Shown: positions 33,927 through 44,871 of the stretch, piece after piece
Layout of the letters: each line of letters opens with the position of its first letter
Position numbering within the stretch: the first letter of the stretch is position 1
Assembly: GCF_010389155.1 (NCBI RefSeq)
Contig: NC_057767.1
Span: 8,787,765-8,851,764, forward strand
Length of the DNA stretch: 64,000 nt
Source of the DNA: Erigeron canadensis
Lineage: Eukaryota > Streptophyta > Magnoliopsida > Asterales > Asteraceae
Reading direction: 5' to 3'
Notes under the pieces: generated by a model
The model's input: only the letters and a program-made list of their open reading frames with translations
The model's database searches: none
What the model was told of the DNA's origin: nothing
Translations under genes and position numbers: made by a program

Positions 33927-34550
33927 CTGCATTAAGATGAACGGAATCAACGAGATATAAAATACTAAAAGTTTCTTCCTTCACCTTATATTCAGTATCC
34001 AATTTTGACTTCTTAAGTTTTTAAGTTTCAATATTAAGTCTATGGAGAGGTACTGACGCGGACACACACACACTAGACAATCGTTGATAATTAATACAAA
34101 GTGATTGGTTGAAGATATGAGTATACATATAGGTAAATCAAAAACACAGGTTTGAACTAAATAATGTTTAACGGTGTATCTAGCAAGGATCGAGTTAAAG
34201 GGTAGAGTGAATCTAACAAGAATCTCTACTAAATTGGTTCTATAATTCTAACGAGAAACTAATTCGTGAAAAGGTCTTCCAAGAGACTAACAAACACAAT
34301 GTAGTGAATGTCATTAAGCATGTGATATATATTTTTAATATTATGGTTCGCGAAATTTAGGACTAGATTAGATAATCTTTCTCACTAGACCAAGTGGTTG
34401 CGGCCTTAATTAGCTTTCATAGTAGTTTAATTAAAAAATCGTGACGACCTACATCCGTTTTAAAAATACACACATTAGTAGATTTAGATATTCCAAATGT
34501 CCATGCGAATGCTCCTGTATATACCAAGTAACTAACTAAAAGTTAATTAC

Positions 34551-34601
34551 CTCGAGCCGATTGAATGACGTTCTTTCGTTTTCAATTGCCACCAGGGGCT
34601 G
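34551..34601 (-). CDS. Array microexon 6
   Basis: 51 nt, reads QPLVAIENERTSFNRLE. ATGCAG acceptor and GTAATT donor intact. Confidence 0.65.
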
Positions 34602-35246
34602 CTGCATTAAGATGAACTGAATCAACGGGATATAAATTACTAAAAGTTTCTTCCTTCACCTTATATTCAGTATCCAGTTTTGACTTCTTAAGTCTTCAAG
34701 TTTCAATTTTAAGTACACGAACATGATGCTTATAATGTCTAAGGAGAGGTACTGACGCGGATACACACTAGACAATCGTTGATAATTAATACAAAGTGAT
34801 TGGTTGAAGATATGAGTATACATATAGGTAAATCAGAAACACAAGTTTCAACTAAATAATGTTTGACGGTGTATTTAGCAAGGATCGAGTTAAAGGGTAG
34901 AGTGAATCTAACATGAATCTCTACTAAATTGGTTCTATAATTCTACCGAGAATCTACTCCGTGAAAAGGTCTTCCAAGAGACTAACAAATACAATGTAGT
35001 GAATGTCATTATGCATGTGATATATATTTTTAATATTATTGTTCTTGAAATTTAGGACTAGACTAGATAATCTTTCTCACTAGTCCAAGTGGTTGCGCAC
35101 TTTAATTAGCTTTTATAGTAGTTTAATTAAAAAATCGTGACGACCTACAACCGTTTTAAAAATACACACATTATTAGATTTAGATATTCCAAATGTCCTT
35201 GCGAACGATCCGGCATATACCAAGTAACTAACTAAAAGTTACATAC

Positions 35247-35297
35247 CTCGAGGCGATTGGATGACGTTCCTTCATTTTCAATTGCCACCGGGGGTTG
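35247..35297 (-). CDS. Array microexon 7
   Basis: 51 nt, reads QPPVAIENEGTSSNRLE. Acceptor ATGCAG; donor GTATGT, still a good plant donor. Confidence 0.65.
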
Positions 35298-35892
35298 CTG
35301 CATTAAAATGAACTGAATCAACAGGATATAAATTACTAAAATGTACTTCCTTCACCTTATATTAAGTATTCAATTTTGACTTCTTAAGTTTTCAAGTTTC
35401 AATTTTAAGTAGACGAACCTCATGATTATAATGTCTAAGGAGAAGTACTAACATGGACACACAATTGGTTGAAGATATGAGTATACATATAAGTAAATCA
35501 TAAACACAGGTTTGAACTAAATAATGTTTAACGGTGTATCTAGCAAGGATTGAGTTTAAGGGTAGAGTGAATCTTTGGTTCTATAATTCTAACAAGAATC
35601 TAATTCGTGAAAAGGTCTTCCAAGAGACTAACAAACACAATGTAGTGAATGTCATTATGCATGTGATATATATTTTTAATATTATTGTTTTTGAAAATTC
35701 AGGACTAGACTAGATAATCTTTCTCACTAGTCCAAGTGGTTGCGGCCTTTAATTAGCTTTTATAGTAGTTTAATTAAAAAATCGTGACACCTACAACCGT
35801 TTTAAAAATACACACGTTAGTAGATTTAGATGTTCCAAATGTCCTTGCGAACGATCCTGTATATACCAAGTAACTAACTAAAAGTTAATTAC

Positions 35893-35943
35893 CTCGAGGC
35901 GATTGGATGACGTTCCTTCATTTTCAATTGCCACCTGGGGTTG
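35893..35943 (-). CDS. Array microexon 8
   Basis: 51 nt, reads QPQVAIENEGTSSNRLE. ATGCAG acceptor and GTAATT donor intact. Confidence 0.65.
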
Positions 35944-36469
35944 CTGCATTAAAATGAACTGAATCAACGGGATACAAAGTACTAAAAGTTTCTTCCTTCA
36001 CCTTATATTAAGTATCCAATTTTAACTTCTTAAGTCTTCAATTTTAACTAGACGAACATGATGCTTATAATGTGTAAGGAGAGGTACTGATGCGGACATA
36101 CACACTAAATACAAACAGATTGGTTAAAGATATGAGTATACATATAGGTAAATCATAAACACAGGTTTGAACTAAATAATGCTTGACAGAGTATCTAGCA
36201 AGGATCTAGTTAAAGGCTAGAGTCAATCTAACAAGAATCTCTAATAAATTGGTTCAGTAAATCGAACGTGTATCTAAACAATGAAAAAGTCTTTCAACAT
36301 ACCAACAAATACAATGTAATGAATATCATTATGCATGTGATCGGATTTCCAAAAAATTATATTTTTAATAAGACTGTTCTTGAAATTTAGGACTAGACTA
36401 GATAATGTTTCTCACTAGACCAAGTGGTTGCTTCTATAGATACCAACTCACTAACAAAAATTTAATTAC

Positions 36470-36517
36470 CTTGAGGTGATTGGATGTTCCTTTATTTTCA
36501 TTGGCCATCAGGTGTTG
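36470..36517 (-). pseudogene. Array microexon 9 (acceptor lost)
   Basis: 48 nt, body QHLMANENKGTSNHLK, donor GTAATT intact, but the acceptor reads ATGTTG in place of ATGCAG. Like microexon 3 it lacks one codon. It is the most 5' array copy in transcript order and is probably not recognised as an exon. Confidence 0.65.
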
Positions 36518-36901
36518 CAACATTAAAATGAAATGACTCAATGGGATGTAAATTACTAAAAAGTTTTTCCTCCACCTTATATTAAATATTCATATTTTAC
36601 TTGTTAAAGTCTTCAACTTTTAATTTTGACCATAATATTTTGCCTTTGTATTATATAACACTTCAAATAAAGTATATGGATGGTTGAGTTTTAAGTATAC
36701 TTTTCATTCATATAACTTTTATCAAATAATATGTAACACAGACACACACAAAAAAAAATTTATGGTCAAAATTGGAAGAAAGATACTACACTAGTCAAAT
36801 GGAAAAAAAAAATTGGTTTAAGTTTAGTTAATCCCCTCTTTGGTATCACAATTCTGATTATACTTTGATCAATCAGGTGACTATTATAAATGGGGAATTA
36901 C

Positions 36902-38170
36902 TAGGGATTACAAATAAACCCGTACCCGATGGGGAAAACTGAAACCCGATATTTTTGGTTCGGGTTTGGGTATGAGTGTCTAGGGCCGGGTATGGGTATG
37001 GTTTAGACTTTTTAGCGGGTCCGGTATTTGAGGAAGACCTGCCCGAACCCATATACCCAAACCGTATATTACAATCTATTTAATTTTTTTTTGCGTGATC
37101 AGTGAAGTTAGCTGGCAGGCAGCTGACTTAGCTATCTGCCTGCTTGCTCACTTTTTTTTTTTTTTCCAGTTTTAGTGTTTAAGTTAGTATGTTGTGTGAA
37201 TGTTACTTTAACTTCTTGAGTTTTAATTTTTTCCTTTATTTAGGGTGAAGTCAGCTGCCTGCCTGCTTGCTTACCTTTTTTTTTTCCTTTCAATTTTAGT
37301 GTTTAAGTTAGGGTGTTGTGTAAATGTCACTTTAACTTCTTGAGTTTTTTATTTTTTTCTTTATTTAGGGTGCTAATATTTTAGTTATTCACACTTTAAC
37401 CACTAAATCCTTTTAAGACTTCTTATTTTTACCATTAAAGTTTTATGTTTAATAATTCATGTGATACAACTTTAGTCTATTTTAATTTTCACAATCAATG
37501 TTTTTAGCTTCTTATATTTATCTTCCAAGAACATCGCAATTTTATATTTTGCCACCAAAACTTTATGGTTTAAGATTAACGGTGCATTTTTTAACGATGT
37601 GTATTTTTGTATAATGGTAATGGTTGACATGTTAGAATTAATTACCCGCATTCAAGTCTATGTTCGGTTGGTATCCCCGACCAACGGGCGGGTATAACAC
37701 TAGTATTACATAGTAATGAAATGTTTACATATGAATCATAATATTACTCTCTGTTATTAAATCAAATATTCAGACCATGATTTATTCAATTTAGGGAATT
37801 ATAGTATTTTCATCATTCTTTATAATGGATACATGTTAGAATCTGCTGGTAATATTGTATCGTTATTAAAAATGAAAGCTCCTCTAATATAAGTATATGG
37901 CAGTGGATTGAATTTTTTAAGTGATGTAATATAGATTCTCTAGCAGAATAGGTGATGTATAATTTGTATAATGTAATGAATAATCCTAACTTCAAAAAAT
38001 TTATAGTAATAAAGGATCCTCGATTACCCGTGGGAAAACCCGTTATCCGATGGTTAGTAAGCAAACGGGGACCCGTCGGTTCCGGGTCTGGGTTTGGGAC
38101 GGGGATTTTTATTCAGGTCCGGGTCCGAGATTAACTAAACACGGCCTATACCCGACCCATTGCCATCCTA
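36902..38170. mobile_element. hAT-like non-autonomous transposon next to a splice donor
   Basis: The ends are TAGGGATTACAAAT and, inverted, TAGGATGGCAATGGGTCGGG, with CCCGTACCC/GGGTCGGGTAT-rich subterminal DNA, typical of plant hAT elements of the TAGGGATGGCAA type. Target duplication: GGAATTAC (36894-36901) and CGAATTAC (38171-38178), 7 of 8 matching. Gene 1 (6354-6361) and 41,867-41,874 show the empty site CGAATTAC. Inside are two similar stretches of about 120 bp (GCTGCCTGCCTGCTTGCT region, 37,100-37,380). No transposase ORF. Confidence 0.8.
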
Positions 38171-38178
38171 CGAATTAC

Positions 38179-38226
38179 CTTAAGTTGGTTGGGCGACGTA
38201 CCAAAAACGGGAGGTTCTAACAGTGC
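38179..38226 (-). CDS. Gene 2, 48-nt microexon after pseudokinase B
   Basis: Reads ALLEPPVFGTSPNQLK, phase 0 at both ends, acceptor TTGAAG, donor GTAATTCG. The donor lies entirely inside the 8-bp target duplication of the hAT-like element, so the splice site survived the insertion exactly. Homologues at 6363-6410 and 41876-41923. Confidence 0.75.
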
Positions 38227-38354
38227 CTTCAATATTAAAAGCGCAACCGAATAATTAATGATTCGACTCATAATTTCTTAATACTAATAGATAGAAATAC
38301 TTAAAGTTCGAAAAAAAATAAAATAGAAATACCAATATATAGGATATGACTTAC

Positions 38355-39281
38355 GGGATTTTCATGTTTCCATTGAAGTTCCCAGGCGTTCTCAAGTGCT
38401 TCCGCAACCTTCTCCATATCTGGTCGTTGTTCTCGGTCTTTCTTCAAGCAATGATAGGCTGTGTCTGAGAAGATTTTAAATGATTGTGGGTGCATTTCAT
38501 TCCTTATATGAGGCTCAATGATCTCATCCAGCTTTCCCTCTTCATAATGGCGTGTGGCCACTAAAGCCAGATATCTACCTGAGGCGTCTATAACATATGC
38601 TCGTCTCCCCGAGAGGACTTCAAACATTACGACACCAAAAGAGTAAACATCAGATTTCTGTGTCACAGTTGCGGTATCTACATATACTGGGTCTGCATAG
38701 CCTATTGTGCCAGCAGGATGATCGATAACAAGGTCATGTCTCCGAGTTGCAGGAACTTTTACCGAAAGTCCAAAACCAGATACCTTGGCATCCCAGTTTT
38801 CATCTAACAAAACTTTAGAGCTCTTTACGTCGCGGTGTATGACATCATAACCGCGACTTGTATCACAATGGATGTAAGTCGAAGCCCTGGCCGCACCAAT
38901 ACATATGTGTAATCTTTGCAACCAAGTGAGGTTTGGGTTTGTTAGATTGTTTTCAAGACTTCCATTGACTTCAAGCTTGGTAACGATGATCTTCTCGTTA
39001 GCCTCATCACAAAACCCAACAATAGAGACAACATTTGTATGCTTGAGACTAGAAAGCAGTGCAATTTCGGTCCAAAACTCTTTCTTTCCTTGCCCAAACA
39101 TCTGATTTAACCTTTTTATATCAACATCGATCAGTTGTCCGTGCCGCGACAGTTTTCCTTTATAAACATAACCAAATCCACCTTGGTCAACGATACGCCG
39201 ATTAACAGCAAAGTTTTGGGTAGCCGATATAATCTCTTGTAGTGGGATGCGTAAATGAGCTAATTCTTCGAGTGATGACAT
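38355..39281 (-). CDS. Gene 2, pseudokinase exon B
   Basis: 309 codons from ATG 39281 (MSSLEELAHLRIPLQE) to a GTAAGT donor. The kinase fold is whole: VDQGGFGYVYKG, DIKRL, HRDVKSSKVLL, VSGFGLS, VYSFGVVMF. DFG is GFG and the catalytic-loop Asn is Lys, as in gene 1's pseudokinase, so it is predicted to be inactive. Upstream of the ATG the acceptor-like TTTGCAG present in the other two copies reads TTTCCA, so this exon is probably a true first exon with its own promoter. A minus-strand gene starting here would run to 9600. Confidence 0.8.
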
Positions 39282-39423
39282 ATATGGGATGATCTGTGTA
39301 CTCAACGGGTTGGAAATGAATTAATTTAAAGGAAGGAAGAGTTAAAGATGCTACGAGCATTATTTAGCACAAACTTTGATGAACGTAGTGTAGATTAGAT
39401 ATCACGACGGGACGGTCAACGTG

Positions 39424-40014
39424 AATGTTTTAAAAACGAAAATGATATTCTTACCGTGATTTTTATGGATGTATTACGATGTACAAGGTTGATAACTGAC
39501 TATACAATTAGTATTGTACAATTATAGTAAATCTATCAAAATAAATGGTACTAATATCACTTTCTTTATTTTTCAAAATTTGCACAAATCTTTTTAAAAA
39601 CCGGTATTTTAGTTATATAGTTGTGAAATTTCTTTCCAATATTTTGTTATTATCGAAAATATCGGCCGATATGACTATTTTAATTTTTTTTTATAGAAAT
39701 CTTACTAAAGTTGTTACAATGTAACAAAAATAGTCAAAATATAAATATAATCAACTCAAAAATAATATCCAATAAGTATTTCATAATAAAATATAAACTT
39801 TAAAGTTCATAAATAACAAAGAATAACATTAAAGTATCACAAAAATAATTTTTTAAAAAACTCAACTTCTTTTTTGAAATACCGGAAAGATATTACGAGA
39901 AAATACAAGAAATATCGACCGATATTGAATAGTGAAGATACCAGGAAATTACCGGGCTTAAAATACCGGTAGTACCGGTAATACTAGCCGGTGTATGCTA
40001 GTCTTTAAAACATT
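39424..40014. mobile_element. Inverted-repeat insertion upstream of pseudokinase B
   Basis: The ends AATGTTTTAAAAAC and, inverted, AATGTTTTAAAGAC border about 590 bp containing many ACCGGTA/TACCGG words (39,880-39,990). The equivalent place near gene 1 (about 7595) lacks it, between GGTCAACG and TGGTRAAA. No clear target duplication, no ORF. Confidence 0.5.
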
Positions 40015-41239
40015 GATGAACATTGGTGAAAGGTCTAAGGGGTACGGTTGTTAGAAAATAGGCACTTTAATTTTATTTCAATATGGAAAATGATTAATTC
40101 TTCTAAATATTACTTTAAAAATTCTCTTAAAACTTTAAAAAGGTGACATGTGGTATCCACTAATTATTTTTCTTAATTCTACTCCTTGATTTTTATTTCA
40201 CATGTCATCATCTAATGGTTAGGAGGATTTTTAAGCTATATTGTTAAAAGGATTAATCTATAAAACTACTTATTACTGAGCATTATTACTGAGCATCAGA
40301 ACTAAAAAATGGTGATAAAAAAAATTGAAATATAAATACGAAAGTTTATATAAAATTACTTACCAAAAAAAGTATTGCCTACCTATGTGGCGTTGTACAG
40401 GCAAAGGGATTAGTTTCCTGGAATGTAACTATCTCTTTGACCGAATGTCTATAGTAGGGAAAAACTAAAGTTATGTGTATTGTATGTAAGCAACTTGAAA
40501 AAATGTTTATTGTATGTAAGAAAACATACGTGGCAACCATATAGAGAACCACTTGTCAGATTTTAATTGGTTGAAACGAAATTCTTATATACAATAAACA
40601 TTATTTCAAAGTTGTTTACATATAATACACACAACTTTAGTTATTTCCAATAATAAACATTTGTTCAAAGTTTCTTACATTCGAGGAAACTAATCCCTAC
40701 AAGCAAATACACGACGTATGGGCCTTGGGTTGATAAACTTAGCCAAATAGGGCTGGAATTATTTTACCTATATTTATACGTGATGATAGGTGATGTGTGG
40801 GTAAAAATAATGGTCGTGTAGTCGTGTAGATTGTAAGACCCTGATTGTAATCAGGGTAATTGTGTTAAAATTAGTAACTTTCATTTTGGGTTCAGTATGA
40901 TACATGGTACGTTTTATTATTCACCTGATTAATAATTTTTACTAACAATTAATTAACAAGATACCTGTGCAATACGTCGATAATGACAGAAATGACGGTT
41001 TAATGGTGGTGGCAAAATTTAATGTAATTGTGATTAATGTAAAAGTGGTGGTAAAGATATTTTAGAAAATAAGTATTTAGGGTGTAAAATTCGTTTATTA
41101 AGGGTAATTAGTTAATATTTATAAGTAGTAACGAATAAGGGTTCATTAAAGTTAAATTAATTTTCAAATTTTTTTTTTTTTTAACTTTTCAACAAGATAA
41201 TGTAATTTTTATTATATAATAATAAAAAAAAGTAATTAC
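40015..41239. other. Region between pseudokinase B and microexon 41240
   Basis: AT-rich DNA without supportable exons. It includes the promoter region expected for pseudokinase B. An inverted pair near 40,480-40,690 (AAACATACGTGG and GTTGTTTACATATAATACACA-like words on opposite strands) looks like another small foldback insertion. If a transcript starts at 42932 this is an intron. Confidence 0.4.
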
Positions 41240-41290
41240 CTTGAGACGATTGGATGACGTTCCTTCATTTTCATCGTCCATTAGGGGTTG
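41240..41290 (-). CDS. Microexon of the QPLVA family outside the array
   Basis: 51 nt, reads QPLMDDENEGTSSNRLK, phase 0 at both ends. ATGCAG acceptor and GTAATT donor intact. It follows pseudokinase C and its microexon (41876-41923), in the same order as in the array, and shows that each pseudokinase unit in gene 2 originally had its own copy. Confidence 0.7.
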
Positions 41291-41875
41291 CTGCATTAAA
41301 ATAAAATGAATCAACGGGATATAAATTATTAAAAAGTATTCTGTCCGTCTCATATTAAATATCAAATTTTGACTTGTTAAGTTTTCTACTTTTAACTTTG
41401 ACCGTAAAATTTTTTGTTTGTATTATTTAACACTTCAAATGAAATATATGGGTGGATTGAGTTTTAAATATATTTTTCATTGATATAACTTTTAACAATT
41501 ACTATTTAACATAAATTTTTTTGTTCATTAAGAAAAAGACTTCATAAGTCAAAATTAAACATTTAATATGAGATGGATGAAGTATTAATTGGTAACAAAT
41601 TATATATTGAATATCTTAAGCCAATATATGAGGGGTATTTGGCGTTGCGTTTACATAATAAATTTTGGGTTTTTAAAACTGCGTTTTGAAAATGTTTACA
41701 TGCTTATTCAAAACTGCTTTTTCATAACATATAATCACTTCTACATCCAAATGTTGTTTAAGATTATTTTTACTTTATAAACATAATAATCAAATAATTA
41801 TCATAAAACGAAATCCCAAACCCCCTTTTAACATTCTTTGATCAATCAGGTGTTTATGATAAATGGACGAATTAC

Positions 41876-41923
41876 CTTGACGTGGTTGGGCGACGTACCA
41901 AAAGCTGGAGGTTGTAACTTTGC
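41876..41923 (-). CDS. Microexon after pseudokinase C
   Basis: 48 nt, reads AKLQPPAFGTSPNHVK, phase 0, acceptor TTGAAG, donor GTAATTCG. Homologous to 6363-6410 and 38179-38226. Confidence 0.75.
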
Positions 41924-42005
41924 CTTCAATATCAAAAGCGCAAACGAATGATTAATGATAAAACCAACGGGTTGAAAAAAGAAAAGGACATGATGAGCTT
42001 CTTAC

Positions 42006-42932
42006 CGGATTTTCATGTTTCCATTGAAGTTCCCAGGCGTTCTCAAGTCTTTTGGCAACCTTCTCCATATCCGGTCGTTGTTCTCGGTCTTTCTTCAAGC
42101 AATCATAGGCTGTGTCAGAGAAGATTTTAAATGATTGTGGGTGCATTTGATTCCTTATATGAGGATCAATGATCTCATCCAACTTTCCCTCTTCATAGTG
42201 GCTCGTTGCCACTGAAGCTAGATATCTACCTGCGCCGTCTTTAGCATATGCTCGTCTCCCGGAAAGGACTTCAAACAATACAACACCAAAAGAGTAAACA
42301 TCAGTTTTGGGCGTCACAATTCCGGTTTTTACATAAACTGGGTCTACATAGCCCATTGTGCCAACAGGTTCATCGAAAACAAGGTCATGTCTCCGAGTTG
42401 CAGGAACTTTAATCGAAAGTCCAAAACCAGATAGCTTGGCATCCCACTTTCCATCTAACATAACATTAGAGCTCTTAACGTCTCGGTGTATGACATAATA
42501 ACCGTGACTTGTATCACAATGGATGTACGTCAAAGCCCTGGCCACACCAATACATATGTGTAATCTTTGCAACCATGTAAGGTTTAGGTTTTTTAGATTG
42601 TCGTTAAGACTTCCATTGACTTCAACCTCGGTAACGATGATCTTCTCGTAAGCCTCGGCACAAAACCCAACAATAGAGACAATATTATTTAGATGCTTGA
42701 GACTAGAAAGCATTGAAATTTCGGTCAAGAACTTTTTCTCTTCTAGCCCAAACATCCGATCAAACCTTTTTATATCAACATCGATCAATTGTCGGTGGTG
42801 CAACACTTGCCCTTTGTAAACATGACCATATCCACCGCTGTCAATGAGATGTTTAACATTAAAGTTTTGGGTGGCCAATCTAACCTCTTGTAGTGGGATG
42901 CGTAAATGAGCGGACTCTTTGAGTGGCCACAT
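42006..42932 (-). CDS. Gene 2 (or separate unit), pseudokinase exon C
   Basis: 309 codons from ATG 42932 (MWPLKESAHLRIPLQE) to a GTAAGA donor. Motifs: DSGGYGHVYKG, DIKRF, HRDVKSSNVML (catalytic Asn present), LSGFGLS (GFG in place of DFG), VYSFGVVLF. The DFG Asp is lost, so it is predicted to be catalytically weak or dead. A TTTGCAG just upstream could be an acceptor for a 5' UTR exon. Its downstream partners are unclear: its microexons could splice past pseudokinase B into the array, giving an alternative first exon, or this may be a partial duplicate. A stretch near 42,150-42,310 is almost identical to gene 1's pseudokinase (6648-6813). Confidence 0.8.
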
Positions 42933-44085
42933 TCGTGTTATCAACGGCTTTGGGCTGCAAATGAATAAATTTGAAGAAAGATGACATGCAACATACAAAC
43001 TTAGATGAAAGTAATGTAGAATACAAATCAAGACGGGTAAACCATCACCAAATGATCTAGTAACAAAGAGACTAGTTTCGTTATAAGAGGTCTCGATCTA
43101 GTCCAAGTTCAATCTTTATATCTGGGGATGACTCCTTGTACTTAATTTCTACTTATAGTTGGATTACAAGAGTTTTCTCGTCTAAGTCTCTAGTTGACAA
43201 GGGTTTCTCATTGAGTTGTTTAGATTAGGGATCTATTATACGAAATGACTTTTTAGCACAGTCCGGGTTAAGCCAACATATATATGTAGACTTTCTACCA
43301 TTATCATTAACGAGTAACTCGTACCTTTTACTCAATGAACATGACGGGTCATTCAACGTAAGTAAAAGCCTACAATAAACATTGCAATTATCCACAATTT
43401 TAGTTAATATAAACAATTTGTCATTTTTTTTTATGTAAAATAATGAAATTCATGATAGATATGTTATATATATGAAAGAATATGTAAATGTAAGTGAACC
43501 TTTGTACGGTATATGTGTGTTTTAAGGAGAAAAAAGATAAAAGAATGATTGGTATTATTAAGTGACAAAAATTATAAAATAAGTGAAGTGAGTGGGTATA
43601 TATACTTGTCTATAAAACCAAATTACATCTAGACCCCTTCACAATTTCATATATACAATTATATTAAAACATACAAATCTAGCACTATATTAAATTCTAA
43701 CAGTATATAAGACTAAAAGTGTGTGAAATTTTATTCAAATTAAAAATTGTGAACTTTTAATATCTATAAATTTAGATATGAACTTTCATTTTAAAAAATT
43801 TATAAAAAATGTGTAGAACTTTAATTTGTCATACCACCTTCACGCATATCTCTCAATAATTATAAAAGAGTTCCTTTAATTCATTTGTGAAAAACTCATA
43901 CACAATTTGAAATTATGACCTTTGGATTAATTGCATGACCTCATTATCTTAAACAAGATTTATTAAATTAATAAATGTAATTTACGTTCTTTACTAGTAA
44001 TATATACAAATTACATTTCTTATGATAAAAAACAATAATTTCCTATCTCTTAACACTAGCTATAGCTATTCAAACTACAGTAATC
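42933..44085. other. Upstream region of gene 2
   Basis: About 1.15 kb of AT-rich DNA between pseudokinase C's ATG and the Sirevirus insertion. I see no ORF of value and no promoter element that I would defend. The Sirevirus points away from gene 2. Confidence 0.5.
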
Positions 44086-44090
44086 GATAT

Positions 44091-44755
44091 TGTTAAGTCT
44101 GGGATTCGCTGACGAAGACTTGTTGGCTGACACACGTCGTCAGCAAGTCTCTAACAATTCACCAGCAACTAAAGAGACGTCTTCAGCAAGATGCATACTG
44201 ACCTAAGTTTGTCTTGGCGGGAAATATTCAAACTACATAAAGACAAAAAGGTCACATGGTGGTTAACTAACTGTAATTTGCCCTGAATGGTAAATGTACA
44301 TGTTGGGACCAAAGCAAGGGTTCTCTCTCTCTCTTACCCGATTTGGTATAGAAGACAATAGGCACATGATTCAAGTACCATGAGCCAACTGGAAGTCGAC
44401 AACCACCATCAAGTCACAATCAAAGCAGGCTGTGTTGACTCATGTCTTCCCCTATATAAAGCAACACAACCACATTGTGCTAAGTGCGTCTGGCCGTCTA
44501 GAAAGTGTGTATCACTTGTAATTGCTCAAGGTTTTCTTATCTGTCTAGACTTAGCAATTATCTTTGTTCTTTTGTATTCTTGTAAGTCAAGTGTAAGATC
44601 AACCATGTATTCATCGTTTAATCAATGATACATATGATTATCCTTGCATTGATGTATTGCAATTGAACTTTACATTGTTCTTGTTGTTTACTTGCTTGCT
44701 TATTTTCTTTCTTGTATTCTAAATTAAACATAAGTTGTGCATTCGTGGACCATCA
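44091..44755 (+). repeat. 5' LTR of the Sirevirus
   Basis: 665 bp, TG...CA. Near its start an imperfect hairpin forms between AGACTTGTTGGCTGACA and TCGTCAGCAAGTCT. The 82-codon frame starting at 44380 is present in both LTRs and is not a gene. Confidence 0.95.
44453..44460 (+). promoter_or_regulatory. LTR TATA box
   Basis: TATATAAA in the middle of the LTR, repeated at 57341-57348 in the 3' LTR. Position and sequence fit the U3/R promoter of a plant copia LTR. Confidence 0.65.
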
Positions 44756-44757
44756 AG

Positions 44758-44770
44758 TGGTATCAGAGCC
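44758..44770 (+). other. Primer binding site of the Sirevirus
   Basis: TGGTATCAGAGCC two bases after the 5' LTR, complementary to the 3' end of initiator methionine tRNA. Confidence 0.9.
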
Positions 44771-44871
44771 ACCGTTCCTAAGTCATTGGAACAAGATCTG
44801 TTTGCCTTCTTTTGTTCATATTTAAAATTTCTGTTCTTTAATTCCTCTTAAATCTTTTTTTAACAAGAACC

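Larger units (their letters stand above)
31095..36517 (-). repeat. Tandem array of nine microexon-plus-intron units in gene 2
   Basis: Nine copies of a unit of about 0.7 kb are repeated head to tail. Exon-to-exon spacings are 697, 692, 702, 690, 675, 696, 646 and 574 bp. Each unit holds one 48- or 51-nt microexon and an intron recognisable by words such as CTAGACCAAGTGGTTGC and AAGGGTAGAGTGAATCTAAC. The exon family reads Q(P)xVAxENEGTSSNRLE and is phase 0 on both sides. Six copies have AG and GT sites, one has GC in place of GT, one has lost its donor, one has lost its acceptor. A tenth copy outside the array is at 41240-41290. Copies at 33.9-35.9 kb share IENE and those at 31.1-33.2 kb ANENE/ASENE, showing local duplication. 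Confidence 0.9.

Noticed and set aside
31095..36517. Regularly spaced repeats resembling a CRISPR array or satellite
   Set aside because: Units are about 700 bp and contain spliceable in-frame exons in a plant gene. Spacers are homologous introns, not unique.
37813..38134. Open frames on both strands (83 and 60 codons)
   Set aside because: They lie inside the non-autonomous hAT-like element and have no transposase motif.
44380..44628. 82-codon open frame in the Sirevirus 5' LTR (repeated at 57268-57516)
   Set aside because: It lies wholly within the LTR in both copies, crosses the TATA box, and has no known domain.
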